In this document: positions 1 to 12,762 of the stretch, one piece after another
Numbering within the stretch: position 1 is the stretch's first letter
How the letters are laid out: each line of letters opens with the position of its first letter
Assembly (NCBI RefSeq): GCF_000002235.5
Contig: NW_022145615.1
Span: forward strand, 18,029,012-18,093,011
DNA length: 64,000 nt
DNA from: Strongylocentrotus purpuratus
Lineage: Eukaryota > Echinodermata > Echinoidea > Camarodonta > Strongylocentrotidae
Direction of reading: 5' to 3'
Position numbers and translations under genes: made by a program
The notes under the pieces: generated by a model
Told to the model about the DNA's origin: nothing
Database searches by the model: none
The model's input: the letters and a program-made list of their open reading frames with translations, nothing else

Positions 1-113
1 AAAAAAAGACAAACTGTTTTAAAAATACTAATCAAAATATTTCTAAAAATAATTCAACACATTACTCATCAAATCTAATAAAATTCACTTGATTATATTA
101 CTATATGCTATAG

Positions 114-878
114 CAGAGATGCCAACCTCTTGACTAAAAAAACAGACTGAGTATCATAAAATATCAGATTTTCACGAAAACTCGACACTACTACTAGCCC
201 ATTGGCCCTAGGCCAGTAAAATTTCAGAAAAAATGTTTTACTTGTAAGTAAATTTAAGTAAAATATTTGCCTTTTCATAAAAAGTTAATGAGAAAATTGT
301 AAAGCAAAGTTTTTGTTGGAGTTGCAGAGTTTTACTTGTACATGTTTCTAGTATGCGATTCCACAGTTATTGTGGGTTTAAAAATATAAAAAAATGAATC
401 ATATTTTAAAGGTAAAGACCAGTATTGGAAATGCCCCAATTTCAAAAAATGAAATGGAAGCTCTTATTATCAATCATGTGAAAGAGTACAGTATGTTTTG
501 ACTAATACATGATGATAAATTTTGCCGGAAAACCGTCTACTTATTGATATATTTGGTAAATTAGTTTATCTATTTGTGCGTGAGAGATAAAGACATGTGT
601 GCGTAGTCCCATATACATCTTTCTGTGTACAGTGCTTGTAACTTTACGAGGACTGGGCCAAACTTCTTATAATTTTAATGATTCCAGAACCTTGAAGTAC
701 ACACCAATACTTATATGCTAGATGATCAACCTTTTCTGATCGATTCCACAACGTTTCTTTCACAATGCAATCGCATGACCATAACTGGTCTTTATCTTTA
801 AGGGGTGATATCGTATTATTGTATTTCACACTTATTATTGTACTAAATATGATTTAATCGTACTGGTTGGCATCTCTG
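114..878. mobile_element. TIR element, CAGAGATGCCAACCTCT family, copy 1
   Basis: The ends are inverted: CAGAGATGCCAACCTCT on the left and GGTTGGCATCTCTG on the right. The last 50 bases before the right end (TACTAAATATGATTTAATCG) match the inner end of a related element at 59416-59892, so the two are one family. No target duplication is clear in this copy. It contains a separate nested TTAA element (410-797). No transposase is visible, so it is non-autonomous. Confidence 0.65.
410..797. mobile_element. TTAA-flanked MITE, family T3 (AGGTAAAGACCAGT ends)
   Basis: The element starts AGGTAAAGACCAGT and ends ACTGGTCTTTATCT, with TTAA on both outer sides (406-409 and 798-801). TTAA target duplication is characteristic of the piggyBac and Kolobok superfamilies. 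Related copies lie near 1155-1316, 5004-5200 and 30955-31223. No coding capacity is seen. It sits inside the older TIR element at 114-878. Confidence 0.7.
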
Positions 879-1154
879 TATTAAGTATAGTCATACTAAC
901 AACTATAAAGTAACTGACTGCTCCCAATCTTCGAAGACATTTTTTTCCTTAATAATATCACAAGAGGTTTAAAGAGAAGGTTGAGTTCTGGGAAGAGGTG
1001 AAAAATAATTTGTGAATATTACTTATTCTTATTATGCAAGTATGGAAGAACATCAGTTAAGACATGTTCCCTGAAAAGCATGGCTCTTCAAATGCCTTCA
1101 TATTCTAAATATGCATGTAACATCGTAAAAATCAGGGGGGGGGCGGCTTTTTAC

Positions 1155-1316
1155 GCCACGTGTTCGTGTAGTCCCATATACATCTTTCTGTGCAAGTGTT
1201 TGTAATTTTACCAAGACTTGGCCAAATTCTTATATGCTAGATGATTAACCTTTTCTGGTCGGTTCCACACCGTTTCTTTAACAATGCAATCGCATGACCA
1301 GAACTCAACTTCATCT
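1155..1316. mobile_element. Truncated T3-family MITE (right part)
   Basis: This stretch matches the right half of the element at 410-797, including GTCCCATATACATCTTTCTG and the run up to TTCATCTTTAA. The left end is missing; a G-rich stretch around 1133-1145 precedes it. Confidence 0.6.
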
Positions 1317-1509
1317 TTAATGCTCTGCCAAATAATTTCTTCAAAAAATCCCAACATATTTTCCCACTTATATAATTTGACACAAATTTAACTCCCTTCT
1401 CACTTTAAGCAGAGGACATCTTTTTTTAAACACATTACGGTATTAATTCAATGTCCTGTTTATAATGTCTACATGCAAACTCGGAAATGCACTTTTGTTA
1501 ACACCTTAA

Positions 1510-2036
1510 AGGTACTATGTTCCATTTGCAGGCCAAAAAATGAAAAAGTTAAATTCCAACTGCATTTGAAAGATAATACTAATTTAGAACTTCCCTAAAA
1601 AAGTTGGGGCTTGAAAATGTCTTCAAGTGGGAAAATAACGACTATTAGTTGTCAAATCGACTTTAGGGTTATATAGCCCAAAAGTAATAGTCTTGATTTT
1701 CAGACAATTGTACCGAATGGTCATACGTTTTATGCTGCACAAAGATTCAATCAGTTTAATCTTGGCCATCACAAGAAGTGGGTTATTGATGTAGACAAAT
1801 GCTCATGTACCCTTTACAACTCTTTTCATGTATGTTATTACCAAAGAAGAAAAAAGCCAGTCAGTCACTCAATAGTGTCTGACAGTGAAGTCTAGCAAGT
1901 AAACAGGTTTCCTTGCATAATTTGAATATGAGGACACTGCTAACGTTTAAATTTCACAGATAGGACATACATGACATATTCATAATTCCTGCAAAGTTCT
2001 ACAGCATTTGAGGTTGGCTGCAAAAGGGACATACCT
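1510..2036. mobile_element. TTAA-flanked MITE, family T2 (AGGTACTATGTCCC ends), copy 1
   Basis: The element begins AGGTACTATGTTCCATTTGC and ends with the inverse, GCAAAAGGGACATACCT, with TTAA at 1506-1509 and 2037-2040. A full-length sister copy of almost identical length lies at 15064-15591. It is a non-autonomous DNA element. Open frames inside it are shared by both copies only as broken fragments. Confidence 0.8.
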
Positions 2037-2040
2037 TTAA

Positions 2041-3627
2041 AAGGAAGATATAAAGAACAATTATAAGGACAAAACTATTATTTGTATGAAGTTCAGCATA
2101 TTCTTTACGAGTTGTCTCAATCGAACAGAGGAAAACGGCATACAATACAGTAAATGAAATGAGAGCGGATACTTGTTGCAATTATTCTAGATTGTATTCA
2201 GAGTAAGTATCGAATCTTTATTAGTAGCCAAGACAACGGCAGGTGTAAAGGGTAAACACAGAAAACGAGATGAATAATATGTCACGTAGGAGATTTTAAA
2301 AAATGTGGTGGATTGCACTATATGAAGTTTTACAAGGCTAGTTGACTATTTTAATGGTATTGTCTTGTAAAAGCTTTTCCAGGAGAGAAGGATAGGAGGA
2401 GAGAACATTTTACCTCTCCCCTTAATAGAAAGCTTTGCAAATTGTGGTACAGAAGACACGTCCGGAACACAAAAGGCTTAATAGTATGTGAATAAAAGTT
2501 TTCATTTGACATAGAGTGTATGTGAATTTTGCTCCATATGTTAAAGGGGTTCCATGTCGCTATAATATATTCAAGATATGAGCTGTAAGTAGTGCTTCTT
2601 TAAAGAGATTGCAAGTTAGAAAATAGAAAATGACACGTTTGGAAATCAAGTCCAACTTGGTTTCCATGTGCAGAGTTTTCTGTTTTTCTTTATTTTCTTC
2701 ATACTCTTTAATTGTTAACCACTAGAATGTTAGGTTAAAAAAAATTGTGGGGTTGATTTTATACATTTTAACTGTACTCATACTAATTTCTGATGTGATT
2801 GGTACACCTTAAAGCTAATCTTGAGCTCTGGTACAGGAATCGTATTTTGAGAGAAAATTGCTATGATTTATTCTGGATTGTTTATCCTGCAGTAGATTGG
2901 TTGTTTGAACCAGTGAAATAAAAATAAATGCACAAAAACTTACTGGGCATCATCTTCAACAAAAACCACAACTCCCATTTGCACATAGTGACATGGTGTC
3001 AGGCCTACTGTTTAAACTTTGATTTCCTTATCTTTCTATGCTCATTTCTTAGCCACCATACTTATTCTACCAAAATTCTTCAGCAAATGTCATTTGTTTG
3101 TGCAAGTTTTGTTTGATTCTGTGAGAATTTATTTTCTATATTTACCAGAACTCAAGTTTATCTTTAAAGGTTTTGTTTGTCTTTGGAGCACACTTAGTCA
3201 TGCATTTAAAAGTTTATTTCTGTTTGTTTCCATATTGACATGAATATACTACCAGATGGTAGCTTCTATGTACTCTAAAAAAAATATGTATACCATTTGC
3301 TTAAGTATTGCCGAGTGGAAACAGATTGCTAAAATCATGAATGTGATGTCAATGTTCAATGTGTTTACAATACATGTATATAAAATACACATTGAAAACA
3401 ACTACCATACGTTTTTAATACTCTGCATGTTTTCTATGACTCATAATAAGAGGATGCGAAGAGAACACTATTCCATCTCACGATTGATTTCCTACGTTTA
3501 GTTCTCATTGTAGGTCGATGCATTTCACCTTTCTGAAGCACATGCACCATCGGTTTACAATGTGTTTACAAAACAAGTGTATATTCTTTATATTCATCCT
3601 CATATTTGATGGACTATGCTTCATATA
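2041..3627. other. No feature recognised
   Basis: AT-rich sequence with scattered short ORFs of no recognisable product and no splice-bounded coding pattern. I see no tandem repeat or paired termini here. Confidence 0.5.
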
Positions 3628-4318
3628 CCCCATTCACAGTGGTTTTGAAATTTGTAGCGGCGTTGTAGCGGAGCGGCGACACCGCCATAACACCGCTACA
3701 AATGCATTCACAGTAGAAAAGTTATCCCGCTGCAGCAGCGGGATAAATATCATGTACCCATTCACGCTGCAGCGGGTGATTTTTATTACCTCCGTAACAA
3801 ACACGTGTATGCATGGCTCATGACCCGCGAGTGACCCCGATATGAGTTGCTTTTTGTATCCTCGATCATATTACTTTTTAAAAAACTAGCATTTTTATTG
3901 CTTCCAGTCAGAATATTTTAATTTTTTGAAGTGTGAAATATTTTTATTTGGATAATTATAATATCTACATAATAATAAAATCAATTTGAATCCACTGGTT
4001 ACTTTATTTCTATTTCACTTTATGTTCCCCATTGCCGGAGAAAAGAGGTCAGTGATAGGTAAGTAAACAAATCACACGCGTTTGTCGCGGTGTTATAGCG
4101 GAGAGCCTTCACACTGAGTAAACACCGCGACAGCAGCGGGACTGTCCCGCTGCTGTAGCTAGGCGACCCTAGCGATAGTTTGTCGCGGCGTTATCGCAAG
4201 GCGGTGTTATCCCGCGATAGTTTATAACGGGTCCGAGCCTTCACACTGAAGACAACACCGCCACAGCAGCGGGACAGTCCAGCTGCTGTCGCGGTGTTTG
4301 AGGCCACTGTGAATGGGG
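3628..4318. mobile_element. TA-flanked GC-rich MITE with CCCCATTCACAGTGG ends
   Basis: Perfect 15-bp inverted termini CCCCATTCACAGTGG and CCACTGTGAATGGGG are each bordered by TA. The interior is full of self-complementary GC-rich blocks such as CCCGCTGCAGCAGCGGG and repeats of TGTCGCGGTGTT, against an AT-rich surrounding. A TA duplication is typical of Tc1/mariner-related elements, but the superfamily is an inference. No ORF is credible. Confidence 0.75.
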
Positions 4319-5003
4319 TAATAGTTAATCAGAATGTAGGACGACATGAACCTTATGCCATCATTCATTATCAGTATGAAAGATATTGATATGTTCATTG
4401 GTATTTAACTTGCTTAATCAAATGCTACAGTACATATATTGTTTAACAAGGAATTCAATCTTTGTAACTATGTTACATGGAAGACCACCAGTAGATTATA
4501 GTCAACGCACACGTACGCACTCGGATAGAATAGAGTGTGCACAGAACCCAACATGTGGCATAAAAATCTGTCCCGATTTTTATGATGTTTCATGCCATAT
4601 TTATAATATCAAGGCATTTGAATAGCCATGCTTTTGACGGAACATTTTTTTTATCTGATGTTCTTCCACGCTTGCATAATACAACGATAATGCTCACAAT
4701 ATATTTTTCACCTCTTTCCAGAACTCAACCTTCTCTTTAAAACCATTTACCTACAGAATTCCAGGCAAAGTTTTTCTGAGGTTGGTTTACACAATAATCT
4801 TTTCTGATGAGTGGTAACCATACACTTCAAGTCCTATCCTAAGGACCTTAAAAATTGAAGCTCATTCATTCATCTGAAGATGATCTTATTTATTGCCAGT
4901 AAACAACCTGCATTCCATATTATGGACTCTTTCTGCCTGGTTGCTTCTCTACAAACAGTATATCATCTGCTGAAAACCAGACAGGCATTGAATAGTACCT
5001 TAA

Positions 5004-5200
5004 AGGTAAAGACCAGTTATGGTCATGCGATTGCATTGTGAAAGAAACGTGGAATCGATCAGAAACAGTTGATCATGTAGCATGTAAGTATTGGTGTGCA
5101 CTGCAAGGTTCTGGAGTCATCAAAATCATAATAAATTTGACCGAGTCTTGGTAAAGTAACAAGCACTGTACACAGAAAGCTATATATGGGACAACACATA
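5004..5200. mobile_element. Truncated T3-family MITE (left part)
   Basis: Begins TTAA then AGGTAAAGACCAGT and follows the T3 family in inverted order relative to 410-797, including ATGCGATTGCATTGTGAAAG and the CATATATGGGAC-like stretch. No right terminus is found. Confidence 0.6.
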
Positions 5201-5860
5201 TGGTTTCGGGGCTATAGTACTACCCTGATTTCCTTATCTTTCTATGCTCATTACTCAGCCAGTATACATTTTCTTCCAAAATTGTTTGGCACATGACATT
5301 TATCAGTAATCTTGAACATTCAGTGTAAGTTTTGTTAGATTCTGTGAAAATTCATTTTCTTTTTTTACCAGTACTCAAGTTTATCTTTAATGCAGATTTC
5401 ACACTCATCTGGCTCTCAGCATGTGATCAAAGAAGCCAAAAGACATCTTTAAATAAATGTACATTGTGTCTAGTGTATTACACTTTTACACATACCATAC
5501 CACATTTATGATAATAATCATTATTATAGCGGTGTCTTATAATATATAGCCCTTTAACCATTAACTGACCAAACCATATTACATTTCATTATCCCTGGTT
5601 CCTGGATTGGTTTACTAGTCTGCACATTATAGTGCACCTCATCTAATCTGTATTTAAAACGTATTTACAAATCTTGGCCCAAGACACGAGTGTTTCAATT
5701 ATACTTTTGCTAAAAGACATATACATATCTGTTCTCTATATCGTATGTCTCTAATAGAGATAAATCAGGTTTTATATCGTATGTAAGAGAATTCCCATGC
5801 AGGGAATCGTTGAAAATAGCTAACGCCATATAATATATTTCTACCATGAAAAAACAGATA

Positions 5861-5912
5861 TGTGTGACGTCAAAAGGGATATATCGTGGATATACCCCTT
5901 GACGTCACACAC
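5861..5912. repeat. Hairpin carrying two TGACGTCA palindromes
   Basis: An inverted repeat of about 23 bp per arm (TGTGACGTCAA...GGGATATA and its complement) surrounds a short loop. Each arm contains a perfect TGACGTCA at 5865-5872 and 5900-5907, the consensus cAMP-response element bound by CREB/ATF proteins. An outer pair, ACATATCTGTT near 5723 and AACAGATATGT near 5843, suggests that this is the right terminus of a small TIR element. Confidence 0.6.
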
Positions 5913-5977
5913 CAGGCGTAAACAAAAGCCCACTGATGCGTATTGGAGTACAATGCGCTGATAGAACTGGGTATTAA

Positions 5978-6435
5978 AGGTACTTAGTAACATTGCGATG
6001 GTTGATTTCACAAATCTGTTGAATCAGGATGCAAAACACGTAAAATTATGTGTGTATGTATGGATTATCCAACTACAATGCCCCAAATCCGAAATTAATT
6101 CAAGCAATATGAAGATTTTCAACAAAGTTCAACAGGTTTTCGAACGGGCGTCGATGGGAGGCGCTTGTGAATCTAAATTCTCCCAACCATTTTTGAATTT
6201 TCCAAACCGTTTTTCCATGAAAAAAAGACATAAAACCAGGCTTTAAAAAATCTGTCAACACTTAAATGTCTGGAATGGAATGTAGAGCCATTTTATTGCT
6301 TTGTGAGATTTCCATTCACCTAAAATGTAATTAAATTGTAATAATATAGTTGGGAGAATTAAGGAATCGATCGGATCAGTTTTTCCCAATTTGTACCATG
6401 AATAATGGTCCGTTTTCGCTCAAATATTCAGATTA
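5978..6435. mobile_element. Possible TTAA element, family T5
   Basis: TTAA followed by AGGTACTTAGTAACATTGC resembles the left end of the repeat at 27288 (AGGTATTAGGTAACTTTGCC). A weak right end ATTATCT-TTAA is at about 6430-6440. The interior was not matched to another copy, so the right boundary is tentative. Confidence 0.35.
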
Positions 6436-7440
6436 TCTTTAATTGTACATCTAGCATTGAATTCACTACCTTAGCACCACTATCTCTCATCTGAACAATG
6501 TTACAAAGTCCCTTTAACTCTTAAGCTGCCACCCATACAATGCACCAAGTGCCACAGTGCTAATCCCTATTGTGCCAGCCACCAATCTCCTGTGTGCCAA
6601 GTTAATTTTAAGGTTGGTTCAAGTGCGTGTTATTTAAATCTTTACAGAAAACAAATCGCTGAATTACTCGAGAACAATGACTGTTATTACATATGCTTGC
6701 TAGCGTGCACAAAGCAGAGTAGCGGTGGCTCGCTAGCATGAACGAAGCAATCAATTGATAGCGCGCTCGCGTGCACAGAGCACTATAACAATAGCGCGCT
6801 AGCAGTGTCATGGCAGGATATGAGTTAAGGTGAAGGTTGTGAATCGAGGTTAACCCAGAGCTGCGAACCTTGTACGACCAAAATAACAATGATGGCAACA
6901 AAAAAAAAGGAATTCATTATTTTTAAAAAACATGCGCAACAAACTTCCAATGCAGAAATGTCCATTCCTCATGCTGTTTTTTTTCTCCATGTTAGGACCT
7001 ATAGTTTATTTACAAGTAGGTATTTTGTTGTTGTTATTTTCGTATTATCAGCGTTTCATTCTGTTTGAGAATATTTTTCTCTTCAAGTATGTTTTAACTA
7101 TAGTTTTCTATTGAATTTGTGATAAAAATAACATTTTAGGGCATAAAAAATAAAAACAAATATTAATAACAAGGGAAACGCTCTCGGCGGTCTCGCCTGC
7201 ATTTTTTACAATCGGAATCTGATATGATGAAAAATTGAGGTTGGTACATTATTTATAGGCAGGGTGGCCCATTAGCAGGCCCACCAAAATTAAACCCTCT
7301 GAATATAATCAGCCTTTTGAAGTGAATATTGACTAAGAATCGTCAGAAAAATTATTTACTATAATTTGTACCAAGATTGATAACTTTAATGGAATATGAA
7401 CAAATAACAAAAATTGATTTATTAATTCTCATATTAAGTT
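6436..7440. other. Mostly featureless; short GCTAGC-rich patch
   Basis: Around 6695-6810 there is a degenerate run of GCTAGC, GCGCGCTAGC and GTGCACAGAGC words, possibly a decayed short tandem repeat. The rest shows no gene-like structure. Confidence 0.4.
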
Positions 7441-8335
7441 GTGAAACATAATCCAAATCTACTGACCTAAAATGACCTTTGACCTGGGATTTGTGTCAAA
7501 AGAGTTGTGATATTTGATAACCCTCGTGTACAAGTTTCAGGGAATTTGAACAAACACTTTTGAAATTATGCTAAAAATTCAAAATCTTGATGTCAATGCC
7601 ACAAGAAAGACTATGTTTGCAGACCTGAAATTACATTTGACCTTGACTTTGTCACCTAAAAGACTAATCACATGATTGATGATGAATGGCCATGAGTGCA
7701 ATGGTACAAGATTTTGCACGAGGTGAAAGATAAGAGACGCTATATTCAATGAGGCGCAGCCGTTCAATGGTACTTTTTGCGCATGACATGTGATCAAGAA
7801 TTGACCAATGAGGTTGCAAGAATCTTAGTAGGCATTGTATAATACTTGATAACCCCTATGTTCAAGTTTCATGGAATAGGAATGTACACTTTCACAGTTA
7901 TGATAAAAATTCAAAATATTATATATATATAGATTAATATTGGTTAAGTTTTGATGTTGATGCCACAACATAGTCTAGTTTGTTGACCTGAAAGACCTTT
8001 GACCTTAACTTAGTGACCTGAAATTCTACTCACAAGATTGGGGATACTTGATAACTCTTTAGTCTAAGTTTCATTTAATAAGAACTTATACTTTCAAAAT
8101 TATATTAAAAATTCAAAAACTTAACCTGGGGTTAAGTTTTCGATGATGATGCCACAACATAGGCTAAGTCTGTTGACCTAAAATGACCTTTGACCTTGAC
8201 TTTGTGACCTGAAATTTGTCTCACATGATCAGGAATACTTGATAAACCTTTAGTCCAAGTTTCATCAAATAACTTTCAAATTTATACTAACAATTCAAAA
8301 ACTTAACCTTAGGTTAAGTTTTTTTGATGTTGGCA
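7441..8335. repeat. Degenerate tandem array with TGACCTTTGACC core
   Basis: Units of roughly 170-200 bp share the order TGACCTTTGACCTTGACTTT, a CACATGAT-like word, GATACTTGATAA, AAGTTTCAT and ACTTTCAAAATTATACT. Perfect TGACCTTTGACCT is at 7473-7485 and 8184-8196, with a one-mismatch copy at 7993-8005. This word is a DR1 arrangement of the nuclear receptor half-site AGGTCA. Whether it is bound is unknown. Confidence 0.75.
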
Positions 8336-8778
8336 CCGTGGACGCCGTCACCGGAAAAGCGGCGCCTAATTCTCGCATTTTGCTATGCAGGCGAGACAAA
8401 AATGATTTAAAAAACATATTTTATGAAGAAAAAATGTACCAACGTAATTTGGAGGGAAAAACGGAATGGTTGGCAACCCACAAATTCTGGAAATTTTCTT
8501 ATAATTATTTCATGTCTTTTTAGTTTGGATAAAACTGGTGATTTTATGATATTTTCAGCTTGATAAATAGTTTAACCCTTTAGTTTTTTAAAGCTATTTT
8601 CCATTAAGGAGTTTAAATCAAATAAACCATGCACTCACTTCAAGGCACCGGTGTTAATCATGGATGTTCTTCGGCGACAAGCATATTTACGATTTTCTTC
8701 AAGGCTGTATGTTTCCCTCAGAAAATAGTGCTATACCAGTCGCCTCAGAGCATTTATAATTTCACCCAAAGCCTCTTA

Positions 8779-9260
8779 TACTGTTTTCACACTGGCAAAA
8801 TTTTGCTTAACCCCTGACTATAGGTGGGGTTAAAGGGGGGTCTTAGCCCATCCTTTAGTCGGGGGTTGAGCTTATTCCACTTTCTGTTCAGACACGTATT
8901 TACCAAAGTGGGCTAGCCCCACCGACAGTACGGGGTTAGCTGGCCCTGCAAAATAGCAGGGCTAAGCCGCGATTGTGGTGCTAACTCCGCAATTGCGGTG
9001 CCAAGCTAATGAATGAGAGCAGAAACAAAAAATGGTTTGGTACTACGCGATGGAGTGAATTAATTAATATTCACGCTATACAGCTACATGTAGTATGGGG
9101 CAAAGGAATTGCAGTGAGAACAGCATGTCTTATTCCCGGATAGAGGCTTAGTACAGGACTGAAAAAGCGTGTGTAGAAAGCCAAAAAAGTTAGTCCGGGA
9201 TTAAGGATAGTACCGGGCTAAGCAAAGTACGGGTTAAGCATAACAAGTACGAAAAGAGTA
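8779..9260. mobile_element. MITE with CTGTTTTCACACTGGC end, copy 1
   Basis: Matches the better-preserved copy at 21212-21740. The left end is TACTGTTTTCACACTGGCAA, followed by TTTTGCTTAACCCC and internal palindromic blocks TAGCCCCACC/GGTGGGGTT. The right end is eroded. Confidence 0.7.
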
Positions 9261-9464
9261 TCAGTGCAACTGCAAGGTAGATCATATGCTTTGTCCCTTT
9301 AAGTGCTAAAAGTTAACATTCGTTATTCCACTACACTACAGGATAAACAGGTCTGTATATATTCAATTGGAACTACACAATAACAGCACGCAGTAAAATG
9401 GAACACGAAAAAAATTAATATTTCTAACCACAATGATTCACCCTTTGTGTTTCTAGTTTTGCAC

Positions 9465-9499
<35 letters not shown>

Positions 9500-9569
9500 G
9501 GGAGAGAGATGGAGAGATGGAGAGAGAGAGAGGGAGAGAGAGAGAGAGGGAGGGAGAGAGAGGGAGAGA
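9465..9569. repeat. (AG)n microsatellite with GGAGAG interruptions
   Basis: A run of AG dinucleotides interrupted by GGGAG and ATGG. It creates spurious Arg-Glu and Ser-Leu ORFs on opposite strands. Confidence 0.95.
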
Positions 9570-10860
9570 GATGCAAAAAGTGACCTTACAAAGAAAGCAC
9601 TCAATCGGAGCATTTCATATTGCATTGCCAGTAACTGTATAATTACAACAAACAATAAACTCAGACTCTCAAAGGACGCATCAAATAAAACGTGACTCTT
9701 TCATAAATTAAAAAATTCCTTCAATGAATTGGAAAATATTTGCAAAAAGCCACCTACCGGGTAACTAAAAGATCAGTTTAACCCCCTCCTTCCTGAGGGC
9801 TTTTAATTAGTCCATCGACTTATGTAAACATGATTCTCTATTGAATTCACTCCTCATCAGCACTTCATTACCAAATCTATTTCATATCTTAAGCCTAGTC
9901 TGCTGAATAATGAGATGTTTTTACAGGGAATTCAAGAGCTGACACTTGGACTTTAACCAAAAGTTAATTTAGGTTTAACCTAGTTGGGCTCCTCCAAGTT
10001 ATGGGCATGAGTATAATCTTTAATACAATAGCAGTGGTCATACGGGACATGACCTGTAAGACCAAAAGACATGGAAAGGTTGCTGCAGAAAATTATGAAA
10101 GCTCCTTCATCATCGCGGCGTCCAAAAAGGAAGCGGGCGGGGACGCTAGACATGAATATTTTTTTTAATGGCCTTATATGATCTGATCATCCCCAAAAAC
10201 ACCTGATACAGGTATGGAACATGGACATTTGTAGTCAAGATTTTGTCTGTTTTTTAAATATATTTTTTATTCTTCAATCATCTATGTCCTCCTCCCTTCC
10301 ACAAAAATACAACCGTCAAAAGGTAAGGATGAACAGTAAGGACTGTCTCCATTTTAGCGTTGAGGGTGTGTTTTTTTGTCAGCTGATTGGGTGTGTGCGA
10401 CAAGAAAACAGTCTAGGCAGTAGACTAGGAAATATAAAGAAAATGATGAGTTACCATCAACAGAACTTCCATATCAAATGATTACAATCATCGCAATTGA
10501 TTTTAAAAACAAGTAACATCTGCAGCTTCTCATTATATCAGTACTCAATCTGAAGAAAAATATCCCAATGAGACCATGATCGGCATGATGCAATCCATGT
10601 TTTTGTATCACTACAACTTGTCACCTGACGATCGGACCAATCAGAGCAGCACATGTGGGTTGACGTGGCAATACCAGCAAGAGTACCTTGTATTTCAGTG
10701 TAAGAGTTTGAATTACTGTGGGAAGTGACAGATCTAAGCTTCAACTGTGCACAATCCTGTCTTTGAATGTAGATCTGACAAAAGAAATGTTAGAATATGC
10801 CAGGGAGTGTCTTTGTAGGATGCTCATCATGTGTGACATTCATTTTGTGAATACCGTACA
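9570..10860. other. No feature recognised
   Basis: Short unrelated ORFs only. A GC-rich patch near 10115-10150 stands out in base composition but has no partner terminus that I can see. Confidence 0.45.
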
Positions 10861-10864
10861 TTAA

Positions 10865-11366
10865 AGGTAATACAAAGTTTTGGTAAGGGGTCATGAATTC
10901 AGTTCAAATGAACACATTGGAAGCATATTCGGTCCTACAATATTCAATGATCGTTGTCGCGGTTGAAATCGAGTCTGAAGTTAAGAAATTGTAAATAACT
11001 AACTCTTTATGTCGTATGGCTCCCTCTCAAGGTCAAGATATTAATTAAGCTATAAAACATTGTTTCTTGACTAAAATCGACCGATCAGCTATTCCTGTTT
11101 GGAAATTATATATGACAACTACATATTCTGAGATTTTCATGGTCCCAGCTACCATTGTACGGCCGTAGGCGCTATTTCAAATTTATCAAAATTTACCGGG
11201 AGCACTGGTAAATTTTTATATTCAATTTTTCTCAAAAGCAGAAGTGTTTTGGAGGCTAATTTTTCTTGTGCTTATAATACATCCACAGGTGCATCCAAAT
11301 ATATTAAAATTGTAAAGAATCACTATCCACCAAATTTTCAAAATTTCCCAAAACTTTGTATTACCT
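10865..11366. mobile_element. TTAA-flanked MITE, family T1 (AGGTAATACAAAG ends), copy 1
   Basis: Left AGGTAATACAAAGTTTTGG and right CCAAAACTTTGTATTACCT are inverted termini, with TTAA at 10861-10864 and 11367-11370. Three further copies of about 500 bp (36830, 37829 and 42313) have the same ends and flanks. The interior includes TTACCGGGAGCACTGGTAAA and CAACCGCGACAACGAT-type words. It is non-autonomous; TTAA duplication suggests a piggyBac- or Kolobok-type transposase acting in trans. Confidence 0.85.
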
Positions 11367-11370
11367 TTAA

Positions 11371-12762
11371 TGTGCAGTCACATGTAAGGGTTGTAAGCCA
11401 TAAAAAATGGATTTCTAGTGTCTCGTTTCCACCCACTGTCTCCTCTTATCCCCGCCTGCCTCCATTATTTGGTTGTTTGTTGTTGACAAAAAAGTAGCTT
11501 TCAAAAGTCTCAATGGGAAAACCCTGTTTTTTCCCCCTTCGTTTCATTTATTATTTAACTCGCTCAGCCAAAACGACTGTATTTTGGAAAGTCAGTAAAC
11601 TGGATAAATAATTACAAATTTTAATACCAACAAAAAGCCAGTAAAAAAACAAAATAAGCTAAACAAAAAACAAAGGAAACCATATTAGGAAAGGGTAACA
11701 TATCAAAATAAGAAAAAAGGAAAAAGAAATTGAAAGGAAATTATTATGATTTGCCGAAAAATATAACTAACAATAACAAATCAGAAGTAAATAATTAACA
11801 GAGAATCTTATAGTAAACCGAGAGTCTATTGACTCTCCACCCAATGTTTAGCCCCATCTATATCTGCTTGAAAACAACTTCTTTTTTTGGGATCACTTTT
11901 GCTATTACTGGAATATTAAACCGATATTGATCTGTAATTGCTTTTCCCTGGGAGTTTAAAACACATGATATTTTCAATCAAAGTGGTACAATTCCATGAG
12001 TCAAAGACTTAATGATTATGAGACCAGGGAGGTGAAACACAGCTGTGGTTTGGCAATATATGGTGCAATTATCTTTATAAACAATGCTGAGATCTCTTCT
12101 GGACCTGTTGCTGTTTTTTGTCAGAAAAGTCTATTAATTTCTTTGAAACATCAGCAAAATTGAATTTTGCCAGCGTTAACATCAGAATAATAATTCATAT
12201 ACATCATATTTGGAGAAGGAAAAGGAGAAGTAAGTTGAGATTTTTACCAACTGAAACAAAATAGTCGGCATTGAATTCGTTCAAAATTTGTTTCTTGTCA
12301 TAGATAATTTCATTATTGATAAGTAACCGTGGAAAATATTGCAAACTTTCTTTTTAGTAGGTAATAATAGCTGCATAGATGAAAGTAGAGTATTGCTATC
12401 AGAGCTGTTTTTAATACAATCTCCAACATAAGTACGTTTTGCTTTCCTAATGACAGCCAGCCAGCGACATCTTTTGACGTTTTGGCAGTATCTTTGGCAG
12501 CATTTTTATCTTTAAAAACAGATCTAGGATGCTTTGATTGATCCATTTTATAGTAGTCTTATTCTTGATTATTATATGTTTAATGGGTGCTATGTCATCC
12601 AATATTTAATTTGATTACCGGTAACTCTCAAATGTTCCATACCACTTTTGGGGGTAAACATTATCTTGTATAAAATCAAAATTAATAATGTATATTCAAT
12701 AACATTGTGCATAGTGTCAGGCTTCACTTTTGTTTTAATTCCTCATCAGTCTATATTTATGA
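11371..12762. other. AT-rich stretch with one weak ORF
   Basis: Apart from a possible minus-strand ORF at 12313-12546, nothing is recognisable. Runs of AAAACAAA near 11630-11720 are low complexity. Confidence 0.4.
12313..12546 (-). CDS. Weak hypothetical ORF, 77 aa, one membrane segment
   Basis: Opens at ATG in the context AAAATGG. It has a charged Lys/Asp-rich amino end (residues 1-30, including NAAKDTAKTSKDV) and then a hydrophobic stretch at about residues 39-66 that could be one membrane helix. I recognise no family. There is no partner exon, repeat copy or clear splice pattern. It may be chance in AT-rich DNA; I include it because its composition is less random than that of its neighbours. 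Confidence 0.15.
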   Translation of the reverse strand: MDQSKHPRSVFKDKNAAKDTAKTSKDVAGWLSLGKQNVLMLEIVLKTALIAILYFHLCSYYYLLKRKFAIFSTVTYQ

